This document shows positions 15,800-22,600 of a stretch of DNA of 50,251 bases, piece after piece (the first letter of the stretch is position 1; every line of letters starts with the position of its first letter). The DNA is taken from IMG/VR virus record IMGVR_UViG_3300022208_000006, positions 1 to 50,251 of that record. One strand, written 5' to 3'. Origin of the DNA: a virus. The translations under genes were made by a program, and so were the position numbers. The notes beneath the pieces are model-generated. The model was not told where the DNA came from, searched no databases, and was given only the letters and a program-made list of their open reading frames with translations.

Positions 15800-16350
15800 T
15801 TTGGGTTGGGGGGCAGGATTGGAAGTTTTTCTATACCGATGATTCGGGTTCCTAAGCCGATTTATGGTTAATATTGCCCTGCCCCCGTTTTGGTGATTGG
15901 CGTGTGTGGATTTCAGATTGTGGACGGTATTATTTTCTTTAACCACACGGCACTCGGCTTTCGCTTAACGGCCCCGCCTACTCGTTTGACATTCCCCGAA
16001 ACCCTAACGAGTGATGGTTATTGTCGCATCTTTTTACACACGCCAAGCTTGTTCGTTTTGGGGCAGCCAAGCACCCTTCCACTTTCACCATTACTGGTTT
16101 ACTGACCTCACCCTTACGGCGATTCGCCACCGCCCGTCAGACTTCCTGCCCCAAATTTCAAAGAACGATTATGCTGAAATGTTTCCCTCCGACAACCCCT
16201 GCCAATTTTCCTATATAGCCATTGTGCCATGTTCAGGCGCTTGCATCATTTAGTGTCAAGCCGTTACAAGGGGTTAATGGCCTTGACCCTCGCCCTACCA
16301 ACTCCACCGTCTATGCGTATGGTTCAGTTTATGGGCGTTGGACTTCTCAA
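15800..16350 (-). ncRNA. Putative large structured non-coding RNA
   Basis: A 567-nt stretch (15788-16354) without a credible gene in a compact operon holds many long perfect inverted repeats: 11 bp (15897-15907 with 16036-16046), 10 bp (16057-16066 with 16146-16155), 9 bp (15809-15817 with 15878-15886), 7 bp (15980-15986 with 16006-16012) and 7 bp (16194-16200 with 16269-16275), with smaller nested stems (16102-16106/16136-16140; 16118-16121/16125-16128). On the minus strand ACCA and TGGT (16098-16087) enclose a GTAA GNRA tetraloop, and GAAA caps a short GC stem at 15957-15964; neither loop is GNRA on the plus strand. Size, branching and phage context recall the GOLLD/ROOL class of large phage RNAs, but no family signature is recognised. 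Confidence 0.6.
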
Positions 16351-16354
16351 TCTT

Positions 16355-16486
16355 CTATTCTCTCTCTCCAAAATCGCAACCATCATCTGGCATTGCTATT
16401 TCTTCTGGATCTAGATTATCAGGATGCAAACACCGATAATCCCAATCATCCCAAAATACACATTCTTCACAATTTATACTTTCCAT
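16355..16486 (-). CDS. 43-residue acidic Cys-rich protein
   Basis: ATG follows AAGGAGCGATAG, the same binding-site sequence used at 15099. Cys at 6, 9, 19 and 37 with many Asp/Glu (CEECVFWDDWDYRC) suggest a small zinc fold. Ends exactly where the structured stretch begins. Confidence 0.5.
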   Translation of the reverse strand: MESINCEECVFWDDWDYRCLHPDNLDPEEIAMPDDGCDFGERE

Positions 16487-16566
16487 CTATCGCTCCTTGA
16501 TTAATCCACATTGCTGTTATGTATCGCATATCCCGTATTCAGGATGGTTTTGCTTCCAAGCAACAT

Positions 16567-17049
16567 CTAGTAATAAATATTTCTATCATCCCATTCAACG
16601 ATGGTTCGTGATATGGCGATATCAAACATATTCCCCGGCATAGGAATACTGTTGAACAATTTCCATCTACCCTTCGGTAGCTCGACCATAAGAACTGCAT
16701 GGTCGCCTAACGGCATCCTGATAATCCGAATCCTAACGCCTTTTGGGTAGTTGAGTCTTTTGAGTGTTCCAAACATGAATGCCGAGATGTCCTCACAGTC
16801 TCCTTTAAAATCTTCGAGAAATTCCTGATAGGTCTTCCAGTAGTCGTCACAACAATCTTGTTCGTATTTTGCGAGTCTTAAACACGAACTCATAACGTCA
16901 TCTATCAGGGTTTCATTCCAACCTTCTTTTTGTATCTTTTTTTGCCAGAGTTCGATTTGCCACCGATAATCGACACCGGGATTTTCGGGTTGGAAAAACA
17001 CAGGGCAACAACTGGTCAGCAGTAGGATTATGATTGTTAGGGATTTCAT
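16567..17049 (-). CDS. Transglutaminase-like cysteine protease, lipoprotein
   Basis: 160 residues. Residues 1-14 form a lipoprotein signal with lipobox LTSC. The remainder has the transglutaminase/BTLCP layout: catalytic Cys in GDCEDISAF, His in LGDHAVLMVE, and Asn in LFNS. Such domains act as peptidases or amide-modifying enzymes. Being anchored outside the cytoplasmic membrane and expressed from the early leftward operon, it could alter the envelope or exclude other phages (inference). Its ATG overlaps the upstream TGA. Confidence 0.7.
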   Translation of the reverse strand: MKSLTIIILLLTSCCPVFFQPENPGVDYRWQIELWQKKIQKEGWNETLIDDVMSSCLRLAKYEQDCCDDYWKTYQEFLEDFKGDCEDISAFMFGTLKRLNYPKGVRIRIIRMPLGDHAVLMVELPKGRWKLFNSIPMPGNMFDIAISRTIVEWDDRNIYY

Positions 17050-17228
17050 GCGTCTATCCCATCAACCCACCAAACATGACCACATCGTTGGCATTTATAT
17101 TGATAATCTGTGAATGCTCCACAATTAGAATCCCACTCTCTATATTTAACCTTCATGCTTCCACATTGCCGACATCTTGTAGTCCTACAGATTTCACATT
17201 CAGAAAATTTTCCATCAGTGTCTCTCAT
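17046..17228 (-). CDS. Zinc-ribbon microprotein, first gene of leftward operon
   Basis: 60 residues from ATG 17228, chosen for AAGGAGCGTCA; the frame extends upstream through the promoter. Cys pairs CEIC, CRQC, CQRC plus a lone Cys give one or two zinc sites. First gene downstream of PL, the place of lambda's early leftward genes. Confidence 0.55.
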   Translation of the reverse strand: MRDTDGKFSECEICRTTRCRQCGSMKVKYREWDSNCGAFTDYQYKCQRCGHVWWVDGIDA

Positions 17229-17262
17229 TGACGCTCCTTGGTTGATTTTTTCATTTGTTCGT

Positions 17263-17295
17263 ATCCTACACTTTATAAATGTTCTTGTCAAGAAC
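17263..17295 (-). promoter_or_regulatory. PL/OL: leftward early promoter with operator
   Basis: The palindrome at 17281-17295 reads GTTCTTGACAAGAAC on the minus strand. It contains TTGACA (-35), followed by a 17-bp spacer and TAGGAT (-10, 17268-17263). Repressor binding would cover the -35 box. The same 15-mer recurs at 17605-17619 in the opposite orientation. Confidence 0.75.
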
Positions 17296-17342
17296 AAAAA
17301 AAGGGGATATCGAAAAAAATTATAAATGGCTAAAAATAGGGA

Positions 17343-17582
17343 TTAAAGTTTGGTAAGAATATCTAAAAGAAGTGAATCGGTTGAAACTTTGCGGGTTCGT
17401 TTGGGGCCGAGCTTGTTTAGGTTGTGAAGGATTGTCAAGAATTCATCTGCGGTCAGGGCAATCTGTCCGAGTTCTTTCCGAGTATAAACAGATCGCCCAA
17501 CATTTACCCATTTCGCCAAATCTTCTTGGTTGTATTTAAATTCTTTTCTTAATTCTTTAATGATTTCATGTGCTTTTTTCAC
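17343..17582 (-). CDS. CI-like repressor candidate (Xre-type HTH)
   Basis: 79 residues from GTG 17582, with GGAGGT upstream; the frame extends to 17663 but would run through the operator. An HTH of the lambda-repressor type spans about residues 5-55 (KELRKEFKYNQEDLAKW; VGRSVYTRKELG). It lies between the two operators and is read leftward, exactly as cI in lambda. It lacks a C-terminal oligomerisation or cleavage domain, so induction would not follow the RecA self-cleavage route. Confidence 0.65.
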   Translation of the reverse strand: MKKAHEIIKELRKEFKYNQEDLAKWVNVGRSVYTRKELGQIALTADEFLTILHNLNKLGPKRTRKVSTDSLLLDILTKL

Positions 17583-17604
17583 GAACAGTTTTACCTCCAC
17601 ATTT

Positions 17605-17637
17605 GTTCTTGACAAGAACTTATTATTTCTATATGAT
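17605..17637 (+). promoter_or_regulatory. PR/OR: rightward early promoter with operator
   Basis: The palindrome GTTCTTGACAAGAAC at 17605-17619 contains TTGACA (17609-17614); 17 bp later lies TATGAT (17632-17637). Transcription should start near 17644, the A of the next gene's ATG, and no Shine-Dalgarno sequence is present, so that message is probably leaderless. Confidence 0.8.
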
Positions 17638-17643
17638 TCGACT

Positions 17644-17832
17644 ATGAAAATTTCAGAATACATTAAGCGCCTTCGTAAAGAACTAAATCTTACGCAGGAT
17701 GAATTCGCTCAAAAAATCGGGCTTTCAAGGTCTGCTGTTGCAAAATATGAAAGCGAACAAATTTGGGGAACAATTCCCCCTGGCGATGTTTTAATAAAGA
17801 TTCAAAATCTTGAATTATCCCAAAAATCATAA
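17644..17832 (+). CDS. Cro-like repressor (Xre-type HTH)
   Basis: 62 residues, close to lambda Cro in size. The HTH is clear: LTQDEFAQKIGLSRSAV, then AKYESEQ. It is the first gene of the rightward transcript, divergent from the CI-like gene, with the operator between. ATG lies 7 nt after the -10 box and no ribosome binding site is visible. A 189-nt gap with a CCCCA/TGGGG inverted repeat follows. Confidence 0.7.
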   Translation: MKISEYIKRLRKELNLTQDEFAQKIGLSRSAVAKYESEQIWGTIPPGDVLIKIQNLELSQKS

Positions 17833-18021
17833 ATCGTGACAAAAATCAAGTGCCACAACGCAAAAAACTTCACAACCCCCATTCAAGACAAATTGGGGCT
17901 ATGCAATAGAACGATGGTATTATCACCTTTTCAATTCTAAACCGAAAACAAAGTTCTTTTTCGATACTAAATGAAACCCAAAAAATCGCATCATTTAATT
18001 TAATTTTATAGGTGACCATCT

Positions 18022-18219
18022 ATGTATTCCAATATTGATATTGAAGATCAAGATGAGAGATTGACTGTGGCGGTTCCTACGAGACTCAAGAAAGAATATC
18101 TAAAACTAAATCCAACCCATAAAGCAATTCTAAAAGACAAGATTTGGTCTGCATTAGAATCGGTAATCCGCGAGTCAAAATTTATTACTGGTATGTATGT
18201 TAAAAAACCCGACCTATAA
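18022..18219 (+). CDS. Ribbon-helix-helix-like small regulator
   Basis: 65 residues with AGGTGA before ATG. RLTVAVPTRLKKEYLKL followed by a helix (KDKIWSALESVIRES) fits a strand-helix-helix DNA-binding fold. Placed second in the early rightward operon, like cII of lambda by position only. Confidence 0.45.
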   Translation: MYSNIDIEDQDERLTVAVPTRLKKEYLKLNPTHKAILKDKIWSALESVIRESKFITGMYVKKPDL

Positions 18220-18226
18220 AAGTCAA

Positions 18227-18252
18227 GGTATATTGCGTATATTTCATATACC
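18227..18252. repeat. Inverted repeat GGTATAT / ATATACC
   Basis: Perfect 7-bp arms (18227-18233, 18246-18252) with a 12-nt loop in the gap before the methyltransferase. Could be an operator or weak attenuator; a TATAAT at 18287-18292 lies downstream without a good -35. Confidence 0.4.
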
Positions 18253-18321
18253 ACAATGTAATAACCATAAATGTGTAACAGAGTAATATAATTATCATAA
18301 TTTTGGGCAGAAATTTTCATA

Positions 18322-18915
18322 ATGGCATTGTTTAACCGGGACAAAATAATCTTAGATTTATGCGGTGGCACAGGCGCATGGTCTAAACCCTATAAGGATG
18401 CGGGGTATGATGTGAGGGTAATTACTTTGCCCGAAAATGATGTCTGTTTATACAAACCCCAATTTCGGGTTTATGGGATATTGGCTGCCCCGCCATGCAC
18501 TCATTTTTCTGGGAGCGGTGCTTTATATTGGGATGAAAAAGACAGGGATGGAAGAACACTCAAAGATTTAAACATAGTCGCTCATTGTTGCCGTATAATT
18601 TTAATGACAAAACCGCATTTTTGGTGCTTAGAAAATCCCGTTGGAAGATTAAAAAGGTGGATTGGTGAACCTGTAGCCAAATTTAATCCGTGCGATTATG
18701 GAGATGCCTTCACCAAAAAAACTTTATTATGGGGAAACTTCAATATTCCATTTAAAGACAAAAAGGTTCAACCTGTTGAAGTACCCTCACAAGATTATTC
18801 ATCACTTGATGTATTCTATGGAATTGAGAAACAGTATCATTCACCTGAAAAAGCAGCAATCAGGTCCATAACCCCACCCGGATTCGCCAAGGCATTCTTT
18901 GAAGCTAATCCATAA
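18322..18915 (+). CDS. C5-cytosine DNA methyltransferase-like protein, short form
   Basis: 197 residues. Motif I ILDLCGGTGAWSKPY, motif IV APPCTHFSGSG with the catalytic Cys, motif VI CLENPVGRL, and a motif VIII-like FTKKTLLWG are present in order. The usual length is above 300 residues, and the target-recognition region is missing or very short. It may protect phage DNA from restriction or be a reduced orphan enzyme. No strong ribosome binding site precedes ATG. Confidence 0.65.
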   Translation: MALFNRDKIILDLCGGTGAWSKPYKDAGYDVRVITLPENDVCLYKPQFRVYGILAAPPCTHFSGSGALYWDEKDRDGRTLKDLNIVAHCCRIILMTKPHFWCLENPVGRLKRWIGEPVAKFNPCDYGDAFTKKTLLWGNFNIPFKDKKVQPVEVPSQDYSSLDVFYGIEKQYHSPEKAAIRSITPPGFAKAFFEANP

Positions 18916-18926
18916 AGGAGGCAACC

Positions 18927-19097
18927 ATGAAAAAATACTGCCAAAGATGCGATGAGTGGCATGATAGTAGCACACTCTGTCCTAATTGGGAGAGTAAGGG
19001 ACAGGAGGGATACATGCCACACGCAGAGACACAACTGAGGATAAGCCCAGAGGAACGGATGAGATACAAAATGGGATTAATGGAGGCTACGAGATGA
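18927..19097 (+). CDS. 56-residue Cys/His-containing protein
   Basis: AAAGGAGG precedes ATG. CQRC, a His and a third Cys (TLCPNW) suggest a zinc site at the N-terminus; the C-terminal half is helical and charged. Stop overlaps the next ATG (ATGA). Confidence 0.5.
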   Translation: MKKYCQRCDEWHDSSTLCPNWESKGQEGYMPHAETQLRISPEERMRYKMGLMEATR

Positions 19098-19255
19098 CAC
19101 AAATCCAAGGCGAAGTTGACGCATATTTAAAGGCGAGGATAAACAACGCCCAGTTAAAAATAGACTATATGCTTATATGGTATGACGCTGAAGAAGTCAA
19201 ATCAGAAATATTGGAACTGATCCGGCAAAAGCAAGAACTGGTTGAGATGGTTTAA
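19094..19255 (+). CDS. 53-residue helical protein
   Basis: Start overlaps the upstream stop and its TAA overlaps the next ATG (TAATG). Sequence is almost wholly helical with heptad character (EVDAYLKARINNAQLKI; SEILELIRQKQELVEMV). Unknown; the position before the replication gene suggests an accessory role. Confidence 0.5.
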   Translation: MTQIQGEVDAYLKARINNAQLKIDYMLIWYDAEEVKSEILELIRQKQELVEMV

Positions 19256-20037
19256 TGGCTGAAACAAAGAAACAACCCGCCATTCCGATGATGATTGGGG
19301 ATTATTTCAAAGATCCGCTTTTAGGTCAAGCGTCATTGGTTTCAAGGGGTGTTTGGTACGAGGTTTTAATGTATATGTGGGAAGGTGACAGAAGGGGTGA
19401 AATTGTCACTACTCCGATTCGATTAATGGGTCTTGTTCGATGCCGGGATATTAATGAGATTTTACACTTCTTAAATGAGCTTGTTGAGATAGAGTTCGGA
19501 TATATAAAGTTTGAAAAGGAAATAAATTTTCCAGTGAGTTTGGAAAATTGTAACACAAAAGTAACGCTTAGAAACCGCAGAATGTACGCAGAGTATAAAG
19601 ATAGACAAAACACAAGGTTAAGGGTTCAAAAGTACCGTGAAAAACAGAGTGTAACGAAAAAGAAACGCAAATGTAACACCAAAGTAACGCCTTCTCTTTC
19701 AATTTCATCTTCAATTACAAAGAACAATATAGAGTATCCATCTTGGTTAGATTTGAAATTATGGAAGGAATATAAAAAATATCGAACAAAAATAAAAGCA
19801 CCACTTACAGACCATGCAGAGCAGTTATCACTAACCGCACTTAAAGAACAAATTGATGCCGGTTACAAACAGGCCGATGTGATAAACGCAACCATTCAAT
19901 CCGGCAAATGGAAATCCTTTTTCCCTCCTAAAAATAAAACCCCAACTGGACAATATAAACCACCAAAAGAAACACCAACACCTGACTATCTCATAGAGCT
20001 TGTTGGTAATATAGGTAAGAAAATAAAGGAGGTATGA
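19255..20037 (+). CDS. Replication initiator / helicase-loader-like protein
   Basis: 260 residues. The N-terminal ~90 residues (PMMIGDYFKDPLLGQASLVS, then RGVWYEVLMYMWE) have the winged-helix pattern of DUF1376/DnaD-type phage replication proteins. A charged linker follows, then a C-terminal domain ending in VINATIQSGKWKSFFPPK, the motif found near the end of phage replisome organisers. It would bind the origin and recruit host helicase. Coupled to the small gene upstream. Confidence 0.65.
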   Translation: MAETKKQPAIPMMIGDYFKDPLLGQASLVSRGVWYEVLMYMWEGDRRGEIVTTPIRLMGLVRCRDINEILHFLNELVEIEFGYIKFEKEINFPVSLENCNTKVTLRNRRMYAEYKDRQNTRLRVQKYREKQSVTKKKRKCNTKVTPSLSISSSITKNNIEYPSWLDLKLWKEYKKYRTKIKAPLTDHAEQLSLTALKEQIDAGYKQADVINATIQSGKWKSFFPPKNKTPTGQYKPPKETPTPDYLIELVGNIGKKIKEV

Positions 20038-20038
20038 C

Positions 20039-20227
20039 ATGACACCAAAAATGACAGCTGGGGATATAATTAAAGAATATTTTCCAAACGCATCCGATGA
20101 AGAATGTGAATTTATTCTTTGGGAACATACTGGATATCCTGAATTTTGGAATATCCCCGAAGATGGAAACACCCCGGAAGAATGTTTTAGGAAGCAATTG
20201 CAAAATTTTAAGGAGGGTAGAGCATGA
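20039..20227 (+). CDS. Small acidic protein
   Basis: 62 residues with AAGGAGGT upstream. Acidic, Trp/Phe-rich (EEYF-like helix, HTGYPEFWNIPED). Unrecognised. The end overlaps the next start (ATGA). Confidence 0.5.
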   Translation: MTPKMTAGDIIKEYFPNASDEECEFILWEHTGYPEFWNIPEDGNTPEECFRKQLQNFKEGRA

Positions 20228-20340
20228 CATCAGCACAAGCATTAATCGGTATGTTTTGGCTTCCGGCGTTAATTATTGCTGTTGTTGGGGTTATTGTAAT
20301 TTTTGACCTGTTGATTGATTATCTGATGAAAGAGAGATGA
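20224..20340 (+). CDS. 38-residue membrane protein
   Basis: Overlaps both neighbours by ATGA. Residues 9-31 form one transmembrane helix (GMFWLPALIIAVVGVIVIF) with a charged end (MKER). Unknown role within the replication operon. Confidence 0.5.
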   Translation: MTSAQALIGMFWLPALIIAVVGVIVIFDLLIDYLMKER

Positions 20341-20612
20341 TAATTGATCTACCAATACCACTTCCAACATGGAATCGATTATTGGCTATGCACCATTGGG
20401 AGAGAAAGAAATGCCGAGATTTAATTCACTTGTTTGTATTACTATCCATTCCTACCGAAAAAGGCTTGCAGACCCGGATGGAATATCAGCGAAAGCCGCA
20501 ATCGATGGACTTGTTAAGGCTGGAATACTTGCAAATGATACGACCAAACAAATCGAGGAAGTCAGATTTAAACAGACTAAAACAAAGGGTGAAGAAAAGA
20601 CGGAAATCATAA
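20337..20612 (+). CDS. RusA-like resolvase, N-terminal half in frame 3 (overlapping ORF)
   Basis: 91 residues, ATG overlapping the upstream TGA. The first 35 residues (LPIPLPTWNRLLAMHHW, then ERKKCRDLIHLFV) match the N-terminal strand and loop of RusA Holliday-junction resolvases. The remainder does not look like RusA and overlaps the other frame, which carries the catalytic half. Either a -1 frameshift joins the two frames, or one base has been lost, or both frames are separate genes. Confidence 0.5.
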   Translation: MIIDLPIPLPTWNRLLAMHHWERKKCRDLIHLFVLLSIPTEKGLQTRMEYQRKPQSMDLLRLEYLQMIRPNKSRKSDLNRLKQRVKKRRKS

Positions 20613-20641
20613 TTAAAGAGTGCCATAAAAAGGAAAGCTGA
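20369..20641 (+). CDS. RusA-like resolvase, catalytic half in frame 2
   Basis: 90 residues in the -1 frame relative to the 20337 gene. VCITIHSYRKRLADPDGISA, followed by KAAIDGLVKAGILANDT and a strand pair, matches the RusA core including the DPD acidic residues and the DGLxxAGxxxDD pattern. The ATG at 20369 has no ribosome binding site, so expression by coupling or frameshift from 20337 is likely. RusA enzymes cut Holliday junctions during phage recombination. Confidence 0.6.
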   Translation: MESIIGYAPLGEKEMPRFNSLVCITIHSYRKRLADPDGISAKAAIDGLVKAGILANDTTKQIEEVRFKQTKTKGEEKTEIIIKECHKKES

Positions 20642-21156
20642 TGGCTGTATGTGCCAATAGGGAATGCGATAACCCTGTTATAATAACAAGTAATCGAGGC
20701 ATGAAAAAGATATATTGTTGTGATCCATGTAGAGTCAAAGAGGATTCACTCAAACAGCGTGACAGAATCCGGGCAAAACGAGCATTGATTAAATATCCTG
20801 TTGTGGAGTGTGCTTTGGATGAGTGTAGTGTTAAGTTTGAAAAGAAGATTAAAAGTAAAATATATTGTTGCTATGAGCATAAAAAAATTGCCGAATGGAA
20901 AAGGGCTGACAAAAAGCGATTAAAGCAAAAACATAAAACAAAGGAGCAAAAAGAAAAAGCCCGAATATTTGCAACCCTTAATTGCTTGAACTTTCCATCC
21001 TGTTCAGATGAAATAAAAATAAATGCTCATTTTAAGTTTAGTTGCCACAACTGCAAAAACAAAGTGATTAAATTAAACGCCTTTCATCAAGAATTAGAGC
21101 CTGTCGCCCATAATACTGATGAATACCCGATATATTTGCCCAAAATTGGGACATAG
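20641..21156 (+). CDS. Zinc-finger protein, last gene of rightward early operon
   Basis: 171 residues, TGATG overlap at the start. Three Cys clusters: CANRECD with CCDPC, CALDEC with CCYEH, and CHNCKN, separated by a long basic stretch (KKRLKQKHKTKEQKEKA). Probably nucleic-acid binding. No family assigned. Followed directly by a terminator hairpin. Confidence 0.55.
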   Translation: MAVCANRECDNPVIITSNRGMKKIYCCDPCRVKEDSLKQRDRIRAKRALIKYPVVECALDECSVKFEKKIKSKIYCCYEHKKIAEWKRADKKRLKQKHKTKEQKEKARIFATLNCLNFPSCSDEIKINAHFKFSCHNCKNKVIKLNAFHQELEPVAHNTDEYPIYLPKIGT

Positions 21157-21158
21157 AA

Positions 21159-21186
21159 AAGCCCCCGGTGTAAATAGTGGGGGCTT
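21159..21186. terminator. Bidirectional terminator hairpin between convergent operons
   Basis: AAGCCCCC (21159-21166) pairs perfectly with GGGGGCTT (21179-21186), 12-nt loop. Read on the minus strand the stem is followed by TTTT, giving an intrinsic terminator for the leftward genes; the rightward side lacks a T-run. Confidence 0.7.
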
Positions 21187-21205
21187 GGTTGAGGTTTATT
21201 GTATC

Positions 21206-21382
21206 TTAATAGCGGTTTGACTCATCAGAAAGTTCGGCTTCTACTCTGTTGATTTTCTCTCGCTCACTCATTGACGCTGTGATCCCGAAACTAAGATACG
21301 AACCGCAATGTATATAAGCATTTGCGTTTGCGTCATACTCATAGACTTTTCCATAGGCATCATCAAATCTGTATTTTTCCAT
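21206..21382 (-). CDS. Small hypothetical protein
   Basis: 58 residues from ATG 21382, chosen for AAAGGAGGGAATAA. Tyr-rich strands (YRFDDAYGKVYEYD) and a helical C-terminus (SEREKINRVEAELS). Unknown. Confidence 0.5.
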   Translation of the reverse strand: MEKYRFDDAYGKVYEYDANANAYIHCGSYLSFGITASMSEREKINRVEAELSDESNRY

Positions 21383-21422
21383 TTTATTCCCTCCTTTCAT
21401 GCTTTTGACATGGGTTGGTGTG

Positions 21423-21686
21423 TTATGATTCGGCTTTTTGGATTGCTTCCTTGTATATATCAATTAAATATTTATCCATAATAATTGCATCATTTTCTTC
21501 ATTTTCATAATATGCCTCTGCACCCTCTATGATATCTTTTAATGTTTTCAACAAATCAGGTGCGGCGGCGATAAGCTTGGCATCTTCTTTGGTCAATTCA
21601 CTTTTAGCCAATCCTCTTAAAATACCATTTTCAGTTCTAATCATCCAACAATTTTGATAATCATCAATAAATGCTGTCCATTCCAT
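21423..21686 (-). CDS. Phage hypothetical protein with KLIAAAPDLL motif
   Basis: 87 residues after AAAGGAGGGAATT. The EDAKLIAAAPDLLKTLK segment recurs in many small phage proteins of unknown role; the N-terminal part is beta-rich. No function assigned. Confidence 0.55.
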   Translation of the reverse strand: MEWTAFIDDYQNCWMIRTENGILRGLAKSELTKEDAKLIAAAPDLLKTLKDIIEGAEAYYENEENDAIIMDKYLIDIYKEAIQKAES

Positions 21687-21698
21687 AATTCCCTCCTT

Positions 21699-21842
21699 TT
21701 ATTCCTTGTCCTCGTGTAAAAATTTATACAGGATCCAGTTTATCATACTAGACACACTCCGCTTATCCACCTGTGCCAAGTTTTGGATCTTGCGGAGAAT
21801 TTCTTCCTCTAAGGTTATCGTGATCTTTTTGGTTTTTGCCAT
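21699..21842 (-). CDS. Ribbon-helix-helix (Arc/CopG-like) DNA-binding protein
   Basis: 47 residues with GGAGGAAAAAT before ATG. KKITITLEEEILRKIQ gives the strand and first helix, DKRSVSSMINWILYKFL the turn and second helix, a textbook RHH dimer unit. Start overlaps the upstream stop (TAATG). Likely a regulator; a target could be the 9-bp inverted repeat at 22601-22624. Confidence 0.65.
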   Translation of the reverse strand: MAKTKKITITLEEEILRKIQNLAQVDKRSVSSMINWILYKFLHEDKE

Positions 21843-22273
21843 TATTTTTCCTCCAGTGTGTAAATGGTTTTATTTTTTGAACTATAAACATACCGCAATT
21901 TATAACCAACAGCTTCAAGAATGCGCTCCATTGATGAGAAACCACAAGCACCATCAAGGGAAACGCTCAACTTGTTTTTATCTATATTATGATATAATGT
22001 CATCCCATAAAAAGTATCAGTATCAGGGGTTTGATTTATCATTTTATAATTGCCGTTTTTTATTTCATAGACATTATTGGCACGATGTTTTAAAACGAGT
22101 AATCGGTTTTGGAATTCTTTTGTCATCCATTCGGCAAGGACTGTTCCTTCCATATCATAACCACCACCATTACAGGATGAAACCTTTTTGTCATTAATCC
22201 AAAGCGAACAGATATTATAGCCGTATGTGTCACGACCTCTTGATACTGTCCATTTAAATACTAATGTTTTCAT
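21842..22273 (-). CDS. Conserved-looking phage hypothetical protein
   Basis: 143 residues. FKWTVSRGRDTYGYNICSLW, the run GGGYDMEGTVLAEW and SLDGACGFSSMERIL are distinctive blocks that look like a conserved phage family of unknown role. Good start context after a Gly/Cys-rich leader region; coupled to the RHH gene downstream. Confidence 0.55.
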   Translation of the reverse strand: MKTLVFKWTVSRGRDTYGYNICSLWINDKKVSSCNGGGYDMEGTVLAEWMTKEFQNRLLVLKHRANNVYEIKNGNYKMINQTPDTDTFYGMTLYHNIDKNKLSVSLDGACGFSSMERILEAVGYKLRYVYSSKNKTIYTLEEK

Positions 22274-22305
22274 GGTGTGTCTCCTTCCCCGGTGTGTCCG
22301 GCGGG

Positions 22306-22488
22306 TTAAACTATAATTCTAAAATCCTTTACTATGTAATTCTTTGGGCATCTTATTGATGTGCAAAGATCCACCCAATCAACAAAACCCTTGCTTTCAG
22401 CGTATTTGCACAATGCGCCATAAGCCGTGACCGCTTTAAATATTCCCAATATAAAACCGTAATGCGTTTGAATTTGCCATTGCTTCAT
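22306..22488 (-). CDS. Small hypothetical protein, first gene of minus operon
   Basis: 60 residues from ATG 22488, chosen for AAGGAGAATGAA. Aromatic N-terminus (KQWQIQTHYGFILGIF). Unknown. About 60 nt downstream of the extended -10 promoter. Confidence 0.5.
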   Translation of the reverse strand: MKQWQIQTHYGFILGIFKAVTAYGALCKYAESKGFVDWVDLCTSIRCPKNYIVKDFRIIV

Positions 22489-22552
22489 TTCATTCTCCTT
22501 GTTGTTTGTTAATCTTACCCTAAAGAGATGCAATATCCATACCGATTCGTAT

Positions 22553-22561
22553 ATTATACCA
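22553..22561 (-). promoter_or_regulatory. Extended -10 promoter for the minus operon
   Basis: On the minus strand TGGTATAAT, an extended -10 with perfect TATAAT (22558-22553). No good -35 lies upstream, as is usual for this promoter type. Confidence 0.55.
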
Positions 22562-22600
22562 CAAATAGGTTGTAAATCATTGGAATATATGAGATATTAT

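Noticed and set aside
15788-16354. Group I intron or tRNA cluster as explanation of the structured stretch
   Set aside because: No recognisable group I P/Q/R/S core, no interrupted gene, and no cloverleaf or T-arm consensus seen.
15890-16500. Several overlapping plus-strand ORFs of 60-92 codons
   Set aside because: No ribosome binding sites, against operon direction, and they coincide with long inverted repeats expected of an RNA.
16504-16569. 21-codon frame after the lipoprotein gene (minus)
   Set aside because: Only a TAGATG junction supports it; composition not convincing.
21706-22197. Plus-strand ORF of 163 codons
   Set aside because: Antisense to the RHH and 143-residue genes, which have strong starts and coupling.
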